DNA of 64,000 bases from Alisma plantago-aquatica (GCA_963693085.1 OY856412.1:963756281-963820280); one strand, 5' to 3'; counted from the stretch's first letter, positions 35,295-47,200 are shown. Translations and numbers: made by a program. The notes: a model not told the origin generated them from the letters alone.

Positions 35295-36317
35295 CTAATA
35301 TCCATAAATATACTCCGCCAACCGAGTCACGGAGTGGCTCTCCTTGAGAAACGCCACCGTCTCCGGGGAGAGCCACTTTCTAAACTTCGCAAGCTTGATG
35401 CGCAGCTCGATAGATGGAGCAAACACAGCCTGGCCGGTGGTGTAGTCAGATTGGTCTGGAATTAATTTATAACAAGTACGCCCAAACCACGTCATGCCAG
35501 CCAGGGCCTCCTTCTCCTCGTCTGTGTAGTCTTCATGGGGTTTAGGAACCCACCCTCCTGTCCTGTCCAGCTCCACCTCCCGCTTCAGGATCTCTAGGCT
35601 GATTCCTAGCCGCTTGGCGCCATCCAACTCCTCCAGTGCTCGCTGATGCAGGGCTTTGTCCTCTACGGGCAGCATGGATGGTCCGAACCATGCAAGTCCC
35701 TCTGGATGCGAGATCAATCCCTTCAATTTGGCCATATATTCTTCATCTGGAAGGAGTGCACGGATGGCCTGAAACGCTTCCTCGGCCATGTCTTTCTGAT
35801 AGCGGTTGAGTTGGCCAAAAGCGTAGCTTTTCACCTGCAATGGCACCACCCGGACGGTTAGAGGGTTGTCTCCAACACAGCCAACCATCTTCACGCGGCG
35901 GTGACCGAGGAGTTCTACACGCCCTGTCGTCCCGTTTACTGGTTCTTCCACCTCCGCAATTGTTCCCACGGAGTGAAGACGTGTCAGCAGGTCTTGGCCT
36001 TCCAGCCCTGGCCGCAGGATGCACCCCTTGTAGTCTTTGGAGTCTCTCAACATGAAGGCGGCTACCAGCATCCCCTTACCTCCGTGACTTAGAGTTGTCC
36101 TCAGCGCTGGTTGGTTTTCCATGTAGGCAGATGTATGTGTCAGTGGGAACAGGGATCTTCGGGGGAGAGGCACGACCACCATTTCCGTGCTGGTGGCGAT
36201 GGTCGTTTGGTCCTCCTCGTTCGCTCCCGACGGCAGTACAGCACGTGCGGCGCTCCTCACTTCGACCCTCCGAAGCGACGAGAATGGCCTGGTTGCGGAC
36301 GCAGCCATTGACACCAT
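35295..36317 (-). CDS. Lon N-terminal (substrate-binding) domain protein, probably organelle-targeted
   Basis: Single uninterrupted frame of 340 codons, ATG at 36317, TAG at 35295. Residues about 1-35 are rich in Ser, Ala and Arg and nearly free of acidic residues, as in a mitochondrial or plastid transit peptide. Residues about 40-230 match the Lon N-terminal domain: VVPLPRRSLFPLT, a block reading GCILRPG, DLLTRLHSVGTIAEV, ELLGHRRVKM, PLTVRVVPL, then ALEELDGAKRLGISLEILKR (helical region before the ATPase in full Lon). The AAA+ Walker motifs and Ser-Lys protease domain of Lon (usually 800 or more residues) are absent. Instead about 100 residues follow (GGWVPKP, DYTDEEKE, WFGRTCYKL) that I do not recognise. 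Full Lon is an ATP-dependent organelle protease; a domain-only protein would bind substrate without degrading it, by inference. An alternative is a single-exon retrocopy. GC content is well above the surroundings. The next in-frame ATG is only three codons in. Confidence 0.8.
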   Translation of the reverse strand: MVSMAASATRPFSSLRRVEVRSAARAVLPSGANEEDQTTIATSTEMVVVPLPRRSLFPLTHTSAYMENQPALRTTLSHGGKGMLVAAFMLRDSKDYKGCILRPGLEGQDLLTRLHSVGTIAEVEEPVNGTTGRVELLGHRRVKMVGCVGDNPLTVRVVPLQVKSYAFGQLNRYQKDMAEEAFQAIRALLPDEEYMAKLKGLISHPEGLAWFGPSMLPVEDKALHQRALEELDGAKRLGISLEILKREVELDRTGGWVPKPHEDYTDEEKEALAGMTWFGRTCYKLIPDQSDYTTGQAVFAPSIELRIKLAKFRKWLSPETVAFLKESHSVTRLAEYIYGY

Positions 36318-36620
36318 GGGGAGGGCAGAACTGAACAAGGAGCGACTTCCTCCAGCCTCAACGGCGAGACAAACGTTCGCCCCAATCTGGAGCCCTAGCG
36401 GCAGCGCCTTAGACGCTCTAGTTGCTTCTACTATGACAATCAGTAGGCCGTGCCGGATGGCGTTGTCGGAATCTGCAGCCCTTTAGACAGCGACAGCCGA
36501 GAACCGAGGAAGGTGGAGAGGAGTGGTTTGATTGAGCAGTGCTTGAGTTGCAAACTGACTGAGTGTCCGGCCGAAGCAAATGGCGAGAATTCAAATTTTC
36601 AAACACATGTTCGACTTTAG
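36318..36620 (-). other. 5' flank and probable 5' UTR of the Lon-domain gene
   Basis: GC-rich to about 36570, then AT-rich. The Lon frame stays open for a few codons upstream of the chosen ATG with no further ATG. No convincing TATA box can be placed. The small frame at 36418-36606 shows no similarity. Confidence 0.4.
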
Positions 36621-39600
36621 GTAGCTGTGCACCACGTCAAATAAAAGAATAAAAAAATGATTATTAGGAAAAAGATAAATTGGCACACTTTAATCCAAAT
36701 AATTCCTTCGAACGTCCAAATAAAATAAACCTGATGTAAGACTTTATATTGAACTATCCACATAAAGTGGTTTTGTACAAGTACTCTGTTAGAACTGCCA
36801 CTACAGCCAGTAGTACACATTCATTTTTTTTTCTCATTTTATACCTAAAAAAGTTTGGGTGAAAGAAAAAAAAAAGACCACACAAAGGAATGGTTTATAT
36901 TTTCTTTTTGTTTGCTTCTGGAAAAAAAATTACATACATAATCACTCTTCAAAGTAGAAGCTCATGACACCACCCTGTAATTCGGCATGTTAAGTGACAG
37001 TTTGAGGGCATCAATTTTGGATTATAAAATCACATAAGTACCACTAATGTTTTTACATAAAGTGTGTCAAATATTTTAATTTTCAAAGAATTAGATAGTT
37101 GACAAACTCTGACGGTCAAATCTGCACCAACATTATCCAATCCAAATGGATGAGAGTTTCATAACACATACCCAATACAATAAGATTACGAGATGTTTAT
37201 CCAAGGCCCCACCATTTGACCATATTTTGAGGCTAGACTTATATGGCTATTTTCTTCCCTAAAATGTGAGGGTGTCACTAGGAAACACTAGAGTAGTACA
37301 CAAAAGATAAGTAACCCCATGTGATGAAGCCTTACAACCACATGAGACATGTAATTAGAAATGATCAAAAGTAATAAGATTGGCAGATGCCCATCATTTG
37401 TAGTATCATCCAAGGGATTGTGACATTAGGTGCATTCCGCATGATCACTAAGTGGTGTTTAAAGCATACAACTTTTGTATATGCTCAACCAACATAACTC
37501 TATTAGATAAAAAGGCTAGAGTGTCAAACGTCCCTTGAAGCTACAATCCCTGTATGACTATTGGGGTATAATAAGCTTTTATGTGGGAGCAACACGATCA
37601 AAATAGATCGTCAAAGACCTCACGTCTTCCTTCTTTGTAAGAACAACTCATAGGACATGAAACACATATTCTTTTCTTGTCTAGATTCCTCTTCTGTTTG
37701 GATTCATTTCTATAGATCTAGAAACAAAAAGGTTGATCTTTGGTATAAGGTCATATATGGAGTCTTTGACGCAAAGGCGTGTATGATTAATCACACACAT
37801 GAAATGTGGTCCATGCTAGTCGTCTCTATCATGTGAACTATACGGGTCGAGACAAATGATAAATATTTCAGAGATACCTCTAGGTCTTTTGATATGACCC
37901 ATACCAAAATTATATGATAAACTTAGTGCTAGAAAAATTCTAATCACGCTTTTCAACTTTGACTGAAAGATTATTATTTTTTTAATATAATGAGAATAAT
38001 ATTGGGTAAATGATATGTTGATAAGAAAATATGGACTTCCATGTGAAACTCTTATTTCAATGCATGAATAAGATTTGAACAATAGAAATTAAATTTTAAA
38101 TTCTAGTTGATTTGGTTTATAAGATTGTAGAATTTGATGAAATAAATTACAATATAGACAAATTTGAACTATAGATGAGTCATGAAGAAAAAATAAATAA
38201 AGTTGAATTTTATCGATCATTAAAGATTCTGAGAAAATGTTCATATATTTAGCTTTATGTTTGACTAGTTAGTCAGCCGACTTGCTCTCAAGTCGAGCCA
38301 ACAAATCATTAGTGGTGGCTTTGTCAAGATCTGGTAGTAATGGGAATTGGCTAGCAGATCCTTGTAGCAATGGGTTGTTTTAGTTGAGCCAACCAACCAA
38401 ACTATTGTGTACAAGGGACTAGGAACAGACCTTGCGCTAAATATGGGATGAGTCAGGCTTGCTACCATAGTTACTCAAATAGACAAATAAAAGTTGACAT
38501 AACAACTTTCATCCAATCACAAATGACCTAATACTTTTGATATAAAATGAATCTAACTAGGGCAACCAATATGTGATTTTGTTATAAGATTATTTAAATA
38601 ATGAATGAAAAAGTATGTTGAAGAAGTAGTAGAATCATATTTTCTAAATTGGGGGTAGGTATATAACATCATTTTCTTTTCCTTCCTCTACCAAAATCCT
38701 AGACAAAATCATATCCATTAGTCTAATTTGGTTTCATCTTCTCTCCGACATTGTATTCTTCCCCTATTAGAGGTTGACCAATTTAAGAAAATCTAATAGG
38801 AGAATTTGAGGTCGAGTTTTAGATTTCTTTCTGAATCTGAGAACAAGAAGTCGAGGTTTTTATCCATGAATGATTCTTTATTATATTTGGAAGGTCTATA
38901 TTGAACTAGAAAAAGGTAATATCCAAACCGAGAAGTGGATATATAGAGTTCTTCATCTTTTAACTATTTTTTAAATGAATTCAAAAAATGAATTCTTTTT
39001 ATATTAATATAATTGGACTAGTGGAAAATGTATGGATTTTATATTTATGTTTTTAGAAGTGAAATTGGAGGTACCATACTAATTGGGTTTTCCCCGGCTC
39101 TACAATAAATAAATTAAATGAAAAATATAATTTGCACTTGTTAAATTTATTGTGAATTTTGTCTCAAGTTAAATATTATAAGTTTCATATTGTTACATGG
39201 TTGACCCCAAATGTTATCTTGGTAATATATTAATGATGACATCGCCGTTCCATGCATGTACTTCTACTGCTTCTATTGTGATTATTTCATATTATCAAAC
39301 ACTCTCATATTTTCCAAAATTGACAAATCCTAATATTTGAAAATCATGACACGTAATAACAAAGATCAGAGATTTGAAGAAATATATAGATCAAGTATGT
39401 ATATCTTTGATGAAAATTTATTTAATATTGTGGCTCATTTATTAACTCAAACATGTAACAGATCTAACTGGAACCAACTATTGTGCATATAAGAGTGTAT
39501 GGAAAAACCCTACACAAACATCTGTGTCAATCAAACTTTTACTAAGGATATTTAGCCTATTGCATTGTGTGGACATTACCCATATACATGTACGACATGT

Positions 39601-39999
39601 GTTTCCTTTCAAAAAATTAAGTCTAACAAAAAATTCTTGAGATAGATTGTTGAATAATATATTTGAAAATTCATCCAACTGACCTAAGAAATGTCACCAA
39701 TGTACATGTTCTGACTAAGAATTTCATGAGAGATACCATTATAATACATTCTTGTTCATGAACAGTTAGATAAACATGGTGCTAAAAGGGGTAAATGAAT
39801 CTATTAGATCCCCACCCCTATGATCATTCTACAAGCCTAATTTGTGACATTAGAAAAACGTGAGCCTGGCATTTGGTTTCTTTTTTCAGTTCAAACTCTT
39901 CTAGTTGCAGGAGCCTCATTTAGCATTCAGTAAGGAGACATGCCTAACTATATGAAATGAACGAAATGCCTGAAGTAACCCTAAAATAACTAAAATCTA
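36621..39999. other. unassigned AT-rich intergenic DNA
   Basis: No open frame with family resemblance, no repeats and no transposon ends. A phrase at about 37630-37700 reads roughly LCKNNS-DMKHIFFSC, faintly like the zinc-binding tail of plant LINE reverse transcriptases, but is too weak to annotate. Confidence 0.45.
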
Positions 40000-41480
40000 T
40001 CCTAGTCAAGTCTACTGGCTACTGGGCACCTTATTTATAAAGATGATCTAGTTGGGGTTTTTCGAGTTTGCCAAACCCTTAGGCTATACTTGTGAGAGTT
40101 TGCCTAAAATAGCACCTATTCGCTGCCTTGAGCTCATGACTTGGTTACTTCAAACTGAATGAATAGGATACAATGTACAAATCCATATGTAATTGTTATC
40201 TTATGAGGATCTTATCTCTCTCTAAACTCATCTATTTCTCAAAAAGATTGATTGAAGCTTTTCCATCTCTAAGTTGAATGATAGCTGGCTCTAGGTTAGG
40301 GTAGGTAGACCTTTATAGATTATGTTGGTTCCTTGCTAAAAAAGAAAGCTAATTACCCTCAAACTAAAAGGAGAGGTCACTTGTCATATTATCTCGGTGA
40401 GTTAATACACAGTGGTACTCAAGTTGTTAGGAGATTGTAGAGGTTGACCTCTTTAGCTAGTGGATATTCATCACATCAAGCTGAAACCACTATTAACACT
40501 TCTTTAAATTTCTGGTTTGTTCAATATTTCTCTATCTTACTTTTTTTACTTATGTTGTGATATGATTTGAAGGTCTAATAAGGTTTCTAAAGTTTTTAAT
40601 AAATAAATTCACTCCACTCTTGATCCTAGATCCTACAAGTGGTATCAGAGAAAAGTCTTCTCTAAGAAATACTCCCACAAATAGGAGATAACAATTGACA
40701 ATTTCCTCAGGCATATCAACCTTTAGGAAGTCTACTCCACCCATTTCTTGCTCTTTGACAGCTATAAAAATTAATATTAGAAGACATGAATGCAATTCCA
40801 CATCCAAGGGATTAGATTTTACATGTGGAAGATGATGTCTCTCTCATGTGGGATGCCCTTTAGGGACTTGACTACATGGGATGAGGAGACCATGCAGAGA
40901 GCCCTACTGAATGCTAAATTCTAGAACCATTTAAGCATCCAACTCCCCGTCAGAGTTCAAGGAAATCTCTTCTTGCAAGGAGGCATTTGATGTATGGAAG
41001 AAGCTATGCATCAATGATCAAGTAACCAATCGATTCAAGGATTGACAAATCAATATGACATCAACTCATGAAATTTAAGATGTACAACATGTACTCCAAG
41101 GGAGGGATCTAATCAAGGTTCTAAAATATTATAAACAACCTTTTTGTTCATGCCAATGAAATAATATCCATGGAGAAAGTTCCTATAGTTATCCATTACA
41201 TCACCTAGCGTCTTATGAAGAAACTGACATTCGTAAAAATTATTACAACCTCAAACTCCTCCAAGTTGAATATTGTACAATCCCAAGATTTGAGTCCTTG
41301 GATAAAATGGTCTACAAAGGAATGAATGGACTGCCCATATCATCAAGGTGCAACTCCTTTTTAGGTAAACCCTCAAGAGGTGATCTAGGGTTAAGCTACT
41401 CAACCCATGTCATACTAGGATGGGAAATTTGTTGGGAGGTCGATCCTGATATATGCACAAGTGAGGACAAAGTGTGCATC
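40000..41480 (+). mobile_element. degraded Copia 5' end: LTR tail, primer site, gag remnants
   Basis: ATCCTACA followed by AGTGGTATCAGAG at about 40630-40650 is a Copia LTR edge with a tRNA-iMet primer site (TGGTATCAGAG at 40640-40650). A TATA-like TTATTTATAAAG lies at about 40032, so the LTR probably spans roughly 40000-40637; its outer edge is not defined. Downstream pieces read KEAFDVWKKLCINDQVTN and QHVLQGRDLI, as in Copia gag (KEAWD.L...). Stops are frequent. No pol follows before 41716. Confidence 0.5.
40640..40650 (+). other. primer-binding site (tRNA-iMet type) of degraded Copia copy
   Basis: TGGTATCAGAG, identical to the first 11 bases complementary to the initiator tRNA-Met 3' end, two bases after the LTR edge CCTACA. 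Confidence 0.7.
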
Positions 41481-42038
41481 TGAATCTAGTGGTGGTCTAT
41501 AGGGCCAGTCATCAACTCTCAAAATTCTATTAGATCCTTTAGTTGTGACAACCATTTCCAACATTCATAGATCATGTTACAAATGGTATCATAGACAATT
41601 ACCTTCCACTAGGTGGGCCCGCATGGCCATGTGGCATGCCAATTTTTAGTTATGCAGTCTCAGCATGTTGAAAATGGCTATCTGCTATGATTAGATGGAT
41701 CCACCCTTGCAACGGTGATGTAGCCCTATTTTGGGGCTCCATCTTGTACCAATTTGTACTTTAATCACATCTAAATAAGTTAGATTGCAAGTTCATTCTC
41801 TCAATATGTGTTTCGCTATCAAATGCACTTATGGACATTCTTTGCACTATTTTCAGGTACTTCAACCATGATTTGGATGGATGGGAGAGAAGGAAGGACT
41901 TCTAGGATTCCTCCACTCATGGAGGGGTCCAAAGAAGGCCCCAAAGCTCCCTCAGCCTACCCCTAATGGCCAAGATTCGTCATCAAGCAAAGAAGTCCAT
42001 GGATGATGTAAATTAAAGTTCATTTAGCCACTGGAGAT

Positions 42039-42445
42039 CCCAACACGATCGTGGTCCCATGACCACGGGTAGTGTCAGTTATTCTAAAGAAGCAACTAAG
42101 ATGTCAGGTTGCTGCACAAAACTCACCACGACCGTGGCCATCAACACGGTCGTGGTCCATTGAAGACACCACGGTCATGGCCACACACCACGACCATGGC
42201 CAGCAGAAGAGAAAATGCTTGTGCAGCCCCCCACGGTCTAGACTTCCTCCTCCAAAATGGTCGTGGTACACCACCACGGACGTGGTGCCACTTACCCAAC
42301 ACGACTGTGGCACCCCGCCACGGTCGTGGCCACCACCTACACTTAGCCTTTTCACCCTCCTTTCATACCTTGACCGTGGACACTTCCCCCACGACCGTTC
42401 CCCACTACCCCCACCACGGCCATGGTACATCAACACGGCCGTGGT
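42039..42445. repeat. palindromic-word cluster CCACGGTCGTGG
   Basis: About fifteen copies in 400 bp of variants of CACGACCGTGG or CACGGTCGTGG, both orientations, for example cacgatcgtgg, cacgaccgtggcc, cacggtcgtggtcc, ccacggtcatggcc, gccacggtcgtggcc and cacggccgtgg. Spacing is irregular (8-45 bp). Many single words are themselves palindromes, and neighbours can pair with each other. Confidence 0.85.
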
Positions 42446-42519
42446 AACCAACCTACCCTACCTATTTTTTACACTATTTTTCCTAAACTACCCCCACTTA
42501 CCCTAGTGCTTCCCCACAA

Positions 42520-42535
42520 CCTATATATACATAGG
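42520..42535 (+). promoter_or_regulatory. LTR TATA box CCTATATATACATAGG
   Basis: Symmetric TATA element about 75 bp downstream of the word cluster. Transcription of element 2 would begin near 42560. Confidence 0.6.
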
Positions 42536-44104
42536 TGGCATCTGGGGCACGGAGGTTAGACCCCCTAGCTTCCGCTACTCCACCCTACTCACCCCTTAAG
42601 CATTCATTGCACTCCACCTTGCATTTATGCTCTCCATACACCATTTCTACCTCATTTCCACCTTAGAAACCTAGTTTTCTAGTTTTTCTTCCATAATCCC
42701 CCATATTCTCATGCCCATCTGCACCATTGGAGGAGGAAGGATGTCCCCAAGCTGTTAGGAGGTGAAGAAGGAGACTTCTACTTCAAGCTTCATGGAGTTC
42801 TACCCCCTTCTTCCCCTTTCTTTTGCTATTATCTTGATCATGTCTAGCTAAGCCCCTAGTGGTGGGCTGTTTGGGGTCAAAATATGACTTTGATACCATG
42901 TTGGTGGAAAATAACTTGTAATGAAAATGATGTATATCTATGATGATTGCTTCTTGCTTCTATCTCATTTCCTATTTTATTGCATGTGGTTTGTGCTTAT
43001 AACATAGATTGCTTGCTTTAAGATGTTTGATGACACTTAGCTTCTAGGAGGAATTGGAGTGTATGTGGCAATCTTTGGAATGACTCCTATGTCCAATTAC
43101 TAGATCCCTAGCTTGCCCCTTTGTTCCTACATATACATCCCTCCTCCTACAAGTGAGTGTGAGATCTAAGTGGCTAGTGTAAGTGTGATTAGTGCAATTG
43201 CCTAGGGCTTTCTAAAGGCTAGATGGCTAGTGGCATGAGGTGAAAAACCCTCATCTCTACTCCCATTTCTACCCTTGGCTCTCAATTGAATAATACCACT
43301 TACTCTAGAGACCTAAACTTAACAAGTCCTACTAGAATTACACCTACCCCTAGTTCCCCAACTAGTAGTATAGGGTACATTGTACTATCACTTGCCTTGT
43401 TGTTTGGTTTGGTAATCTAGATAAAATTGTGATAATTGCTTTCTATGTTGAGATCCCCCAACTAATATCAAACCACATCCCCAAACGGCCCACCTACCTA
43501 ATCTCATTGCTTAAAACCCATTTTTGCTTTCTTAGCTTGTTTATGCTAATCTAGTTTAACTACTTATGCTCAATCTAGTTAATTGCTCAGTCTTGCCCTT
43601 TAGTGTTAACTTAGGTTTTTTCTCTCTCTCTTGTGGTTAATCTAGTTTTTAGTGTTAATTGCTCTGCTAGTGTAGTGTAGTTCATCTTTGCTCTTGTTCT
43701 GTTAGTTGCTTAATCTAGTTCATTAGACTTGCCTGCTTAGGATAACGTAGGGTTGTGATAATCTAGATTTCATAATTACCTTTACTTCCTTGTTCACCTA
43801 GTTTTACAACCAATCAAATCCCCTTTAAACCCTTCAACCCTAATCTCCGCAATAGGAACGTAGCCAACGCTAGCCTAGCTCTAGTGCCCCCTCTATCCCT
43901 GAGGATCAACCCCTACACTTGTCTTTCACCTATGCTACAATAGTACACCGTGCACTTGCGGGTGACCTATTTGGTACTATGATTGACTTTGTTTGGGTTA
44001 ATATAAATTTTGAAAGATCCACATGTGTGTCCTCCCTTAGGGTTGCATCTAGCAACCTCTAGTTGGCTAGTGTGTAGCCTTGGTGGGAAGCGCACAAAGC
44101 TTTC

Positions 44105-44122
44105 TGGCACCGTTGTCGGGGA
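44105..44122 (+). other. primer-binding site (tRNA-Asp type) of element 2
   Basis: TGGCACCGTTGTCGGGGA matches the complement of plant tRNA-Asp 3' end (TGGCGCCGTTGCCGGGGA) with two differences, both C or G to T or A. Confidence 0.85.
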
Positions 44123-44239
44123 TAGAGGCGCTGAACCTGGCTAGTTAGTGTAGCTTAGCCTTTTCTTTTACCCTCATCATTTTTATTCTTTATTCTTTGT
44201 TCACTTTTGCATATTACCATTCTAACTTGGTTTCTTGTT

Positions 44240-44939
44240 GTTTGTTTGTGTATTGTGTAGATGACAGTTGTGCATGCGCTACACGCGTTCCACTTGTACC
44301 AACTTGGTGTTGTACGACCCCGAGATAGGTAGAAGGAGACACCAAAGTTGTCGCAACCAACACTGAGAAGACAAGATGGCAGACAACAACCCTCATGCAA
44401 ATGATCAACAACCTCCACTGTAGCCCAACTACTCACTCCACGAGTATTTCACCCCGGGGAACTAAAATTATCCCATTGCCACCCTAGTTGACCAAATGTC
44501 GGGTCAACATTTCTCCATTCCACCCACACTCCTTGGACTCCTCCCCACCTACTATGAGATGGAGAATGAGAATCTGTACCATCACATCAATGCATTCCTT
44601 GAGATGTGCTCCACTTTCAGTACCCCCACCACTGCCGATGACTCCATCTGAAGAACTCTCTTTTGGTTCTCCCTAAAAAAAAGCTAAAGAGTGGTACGTT
44701 TTGAAGCCAGAGTTGGTAACCTAGAATGAAGTGAAGAATGAATTCCTCAAAAAGTTCTTCCCGGTTGCTTTGCCCAGAATGAGAATGAACCCTTCCATGA
44801 GTCGTGGGAGAGGTTCCAAAAACTTCTCCGCGACTGCCCCCACCATGAAGTGCCATTGTGACAACTAGTTCAAGCCTTCTACACCGGGCTTAAAGAGTTG
44901 AGACAAAAGAACGTCGACTCATCATGTGGAGGCACTTTC
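44240..44939 (+). pseudogene. gag of Athila-like element 2, 5' part
   Basis: Reads FSIPPTLLGLLPTYYEME, HINAFLEMCSTFS, a degraded F-P-x-S-L-x-x-K-A-x-x-W region, ESWERFQKLLRDCPHHEVP and AFYTGLKELRQKNVD, the usual order of Athila gag. Several stops and at least two frameshifts. The frame runs into the Copia insertion at 44940 within SCGGTF and resumes at 54213. Confidence 0.75.
44935..44939. other. target-site duplication CTTTC, left copy
   Basis: CTTTC here and at 54213-54217 flank the Copia element. Removing the element and one copy restores the gag reading across the junction. Confidence 0.9.
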
Positions 44940-45491
44940 TGTTGGGTTTTAGGGGAGGCAGAGAAGCAGCGGAAACAAAAAATTTTCTCCCAAAACCCAA
45001 AACAAAAGGAATCGCGTAAACATATATACAATAGGAAAGATGGTTTGTGAATGCATACCTTGTCCCGAGGCTCGCACGGTGATAGTACCTCACGTCTTGC
45101 GCGGTGTTCACCTCCGGTCTTGGACGGTGTCTGTGCAGCTCCTGGTCGCACCGGGACTGAAGACTTCTGGTCTCACCGGGACTGTCGGGATTGACAGTTG
45201 TCCTCCGAGCGACAGAGGTCTCCCGCCTCTGCAGTCGTCCACACGGACTGCCTGGAACTCTGATCTCCTTGTCCCACAAGGAATCGGAAGGAGTCGCACC
45301 CTCCTATCGGCGTACTAGTCACCGACACACTCTCCTGTAACCAGTTGCTTTCTGCAGTTGTCTTTCCCTTGCTGTGCCTCCCTTATCGAGTAGCACTTGC
45401 TCGGGCTCTCTCGGTTACCAAAACCAGAGAGAACGACAACTTTACAGAACAACGGGCGCTCTGAGTTGCACTTTGAGAAGCCCCCAATACC

Positions 45492-45505
45492 CCTATATAT
45501 ATAGG
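45492..45505 (-). promoter_or_regulatory. LTR TATA box CCTATATATATAGG
   Basis: Perfect 14-bp palindrome containing a TATA box. The partner LTR has the 12-bp version CCTATATATAGG at 52523-52534, one TA unit shorter. The word cluster lies upstream in transcription sense. Confidence 0.65.
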
Positions 45506-45605
45506 AGGGCCATGGGACAGGGTTCTCTATCCCGGGCAATGTGGGACTAAAGTAGGAGTAGAAGGGTTTGAGATTTTCCACAAAAAACAATCATCTACGT
45601 AACCT

Positions 45606-45995
45606 GAACCGATCGTTTCACAACTGAAACGGTCGGTTGGGGATCTGAGCCGGTCGGTTGACTCCTCAACCGATCGGTTGGGACCCATCAAATGATCAGT
45701 TCACATGTGAACCGATCGGTTCGTGGTCCTGATCAGTTCCCGATTGACTTTTCTCCTTTCGTTTCTAATTGATATCAAATATCAATCCTTATTCCAATCG
45801 TATTGGACAAGTAAAACAAAAAAAGAATTTCTCACCAATCTTACTTTCCCAACTTGCTCGGTTGGACCAGTTGAGCCAATCGGTTCAACACTTGAACCGG
45901 TCGTTTCACTCTGTCCATGAGCCGATCGACTCACCAGTTGAGCCGATCGGTTCACCATGCTCAGTCGATTGGTTCATCAAATGAGTCGATCGGTT
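45606..45995. repeat. palindromic-word cluster AACCGATCGGTT, left LTR
   Basis: About thirteen variants of GAACCGATCGGTTC (such as accgatcgtttcac, aaccgatcggttgg, gaaccggtcgtttcac, gccgatcgactcacc and gtcgatcggttggg) in ~390 bp. AACCGATCGGTT is itself a perfect 12-bp palindrome. The cluster is repeated in the right LTR at about 52631-53021. Confidence 0.85.
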
Positions 45996-47184
45996 GGGAG
46001 TGCAGATTGTGCAGAATCAATCAATTGCAGTTTCAATCAATCCGATACTCCAATCAAGCTGTCCAACACCTTGAACACTATGATAGTGAGCTATCAATTG
46101 ATTGAGTGTTTAATTAAACTACTAAACTCCTTTAGCAATCAATCTAAACATTGTTTGTGGACAAACTCCTCTTCCAGGTTAAATCCTATGTGTGTGACCC
46201 TGCAGGTCCATTTCACGTTGGTAGTGAAAGTCCATAACACTTATGACTTCATAAGCAAAGAGTGGTGCCTAGTCACACATCAGTGCTACCCAAGTGAAAT
46301 AGAAAGTTGGAGAACAACTTTCAATCCTACAATCTGTGAATGGTGTTATAGTGAATATATAATTCCTTTGTCACTGATATCCTGAATGAACTCGAGGCAT
46401 GGAACAATCATCCTGTCAACGTTCATTCATTTCCTTGATCTCAGAGCAGACTGGGTGAGATGTGTGTGACATCAATATCACATATTGATTCACATGTGCA
46501 TGCGCATGCCTTTCTCAATCCTACTCATCAAGTGGACAAGGACATCAAACTCCCTCAGGAGGGACAAATCCCATATCTATCACTCACCCCTCAAAAGCCC
46601 CATGTGTCAAAGCCACCCAATCATCACCTTTATAACAACCCATGTTTCAGGACTGCGTTTGATGATGTCAAAGTGTACCCAATGACATGTGTTGAGTGTA
46701 GTGATTTCAGGTCTAAGAATCACACTCACCACCATCACTGTGAGAGCTGACTGTGACTACCAAGTCATGATTCCATGTGTCACTCTCACGATGGGTCTGT
46801 CCGGTACCTTGTTCTCCAACAAGTACCTATGTGCTTGGTTTGATATCTCTATATCATGACTAATGAGATTCTGTCATCAACCAACACACAATCCAGTCTT
46901 TAGTGTTATTGATGTCTATGGTTATTTCCACAATAACAACCGACTAGGGACCAAACAAGAATGTATACTCTTATCATCCGTATGATCTCATTGTTTAGGT
47001 CCTCAACCCAAAAGCATACGTCATTGAGTAAAACAATTCTTTAGACATCTATCATGTTACACCATCATCCCAGAAATAGTTTAAACATATAGATTGGAAA
47101 TTGCCTTTATTATTATTCAAATCATTTACAAAGTATCCCATTACAATCATCATATGACTTGCTCTATGGGCAAACATACCAAGA

Positions 47185-47200
47185 GACTCCCACTTGCACT
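47185..47200 (-). other. polypurine tract of the Copia element
   Basis: The minus strand reads GCAAGTGGGAGTC immediately before the LTR, the AAGTGGGAG tract usual in plant Copia elements. It primes plus-strand DNA synthesis. Confidence 0.75.

Larger units (their letters stand above)
28510..35625. repeat. segmental duplication unit 2
   Basis: Second copy of the segment described for unit 1, ending inside the intact Lon-domain gene. It contains the better preserved copy of the Copia pol fragment and fewer insertions: a 518-bp MITE, the 840-bp Harbinger-type MITE, and perhaps a ~210-bp piece at 28980-29190. Between listed features there is only AT-rich noncoding DNA. Confidence 0.8.
41716..44097 (+). 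repeat. 5' LTR of Athila-like element 2
   Basis: Starts TGATGTAGCCC and ends near GCGCACA, eight bases before the primer site. No partner is available to prove the edges. It contains a dense cluster of CCACGGTCGTGG-like words (42039-42445), a symmetric TATA box at 42520-42535, and a long AT-rich R/U5 region with no coding. The 144- and 115-codon frames over the word cluster are by-products of the repeats. Confidence 0.6.
44940..47184 (-). repeat. left (3') LTR of the Copia element
   Basis: Starts TGTTGGGTTTT; its inner edge reads CCAAGA where the partner has CCAACA, one substitution. It contains the TATA box (45492-45505) and the GATCGGTT word cluster (45606-45995). Short frames such as 46460-46750 recur in the partner LTR at 53488-53778 with changes and are not genes. 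Confidence 0.9.

Noticed and set aside
37630..37820. LINE zinc-binding (zf-RVT) remnant
   Set aside because: Only a short HIFFSC-like phrase and a few spaced Cys; no RT or RNase H next to it and an in-frame stop.
42039..42445. CRISPR array
   Set aside because: Repeats are ~11 bp, in both orientations, with irregular 8-45-bp spacing, in a plant LTR. No cas genes.
42072..42506. 144- and 112-codon plus-strand frames and a 115-codon minus-strand frame rich in Pro/Arg/Trp/His
   Set aside because: They coincide with the palindromic-word cluster, are open on both strands because of word repetition, and have no family resemblance.
46460..46750. 96-codon frame (also at 53488-53778) as a conserved small gene
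   Set aside because: It is present twice only because it lies in both LTRs of the Copia element. Small frames in LTRs are expected by chance.
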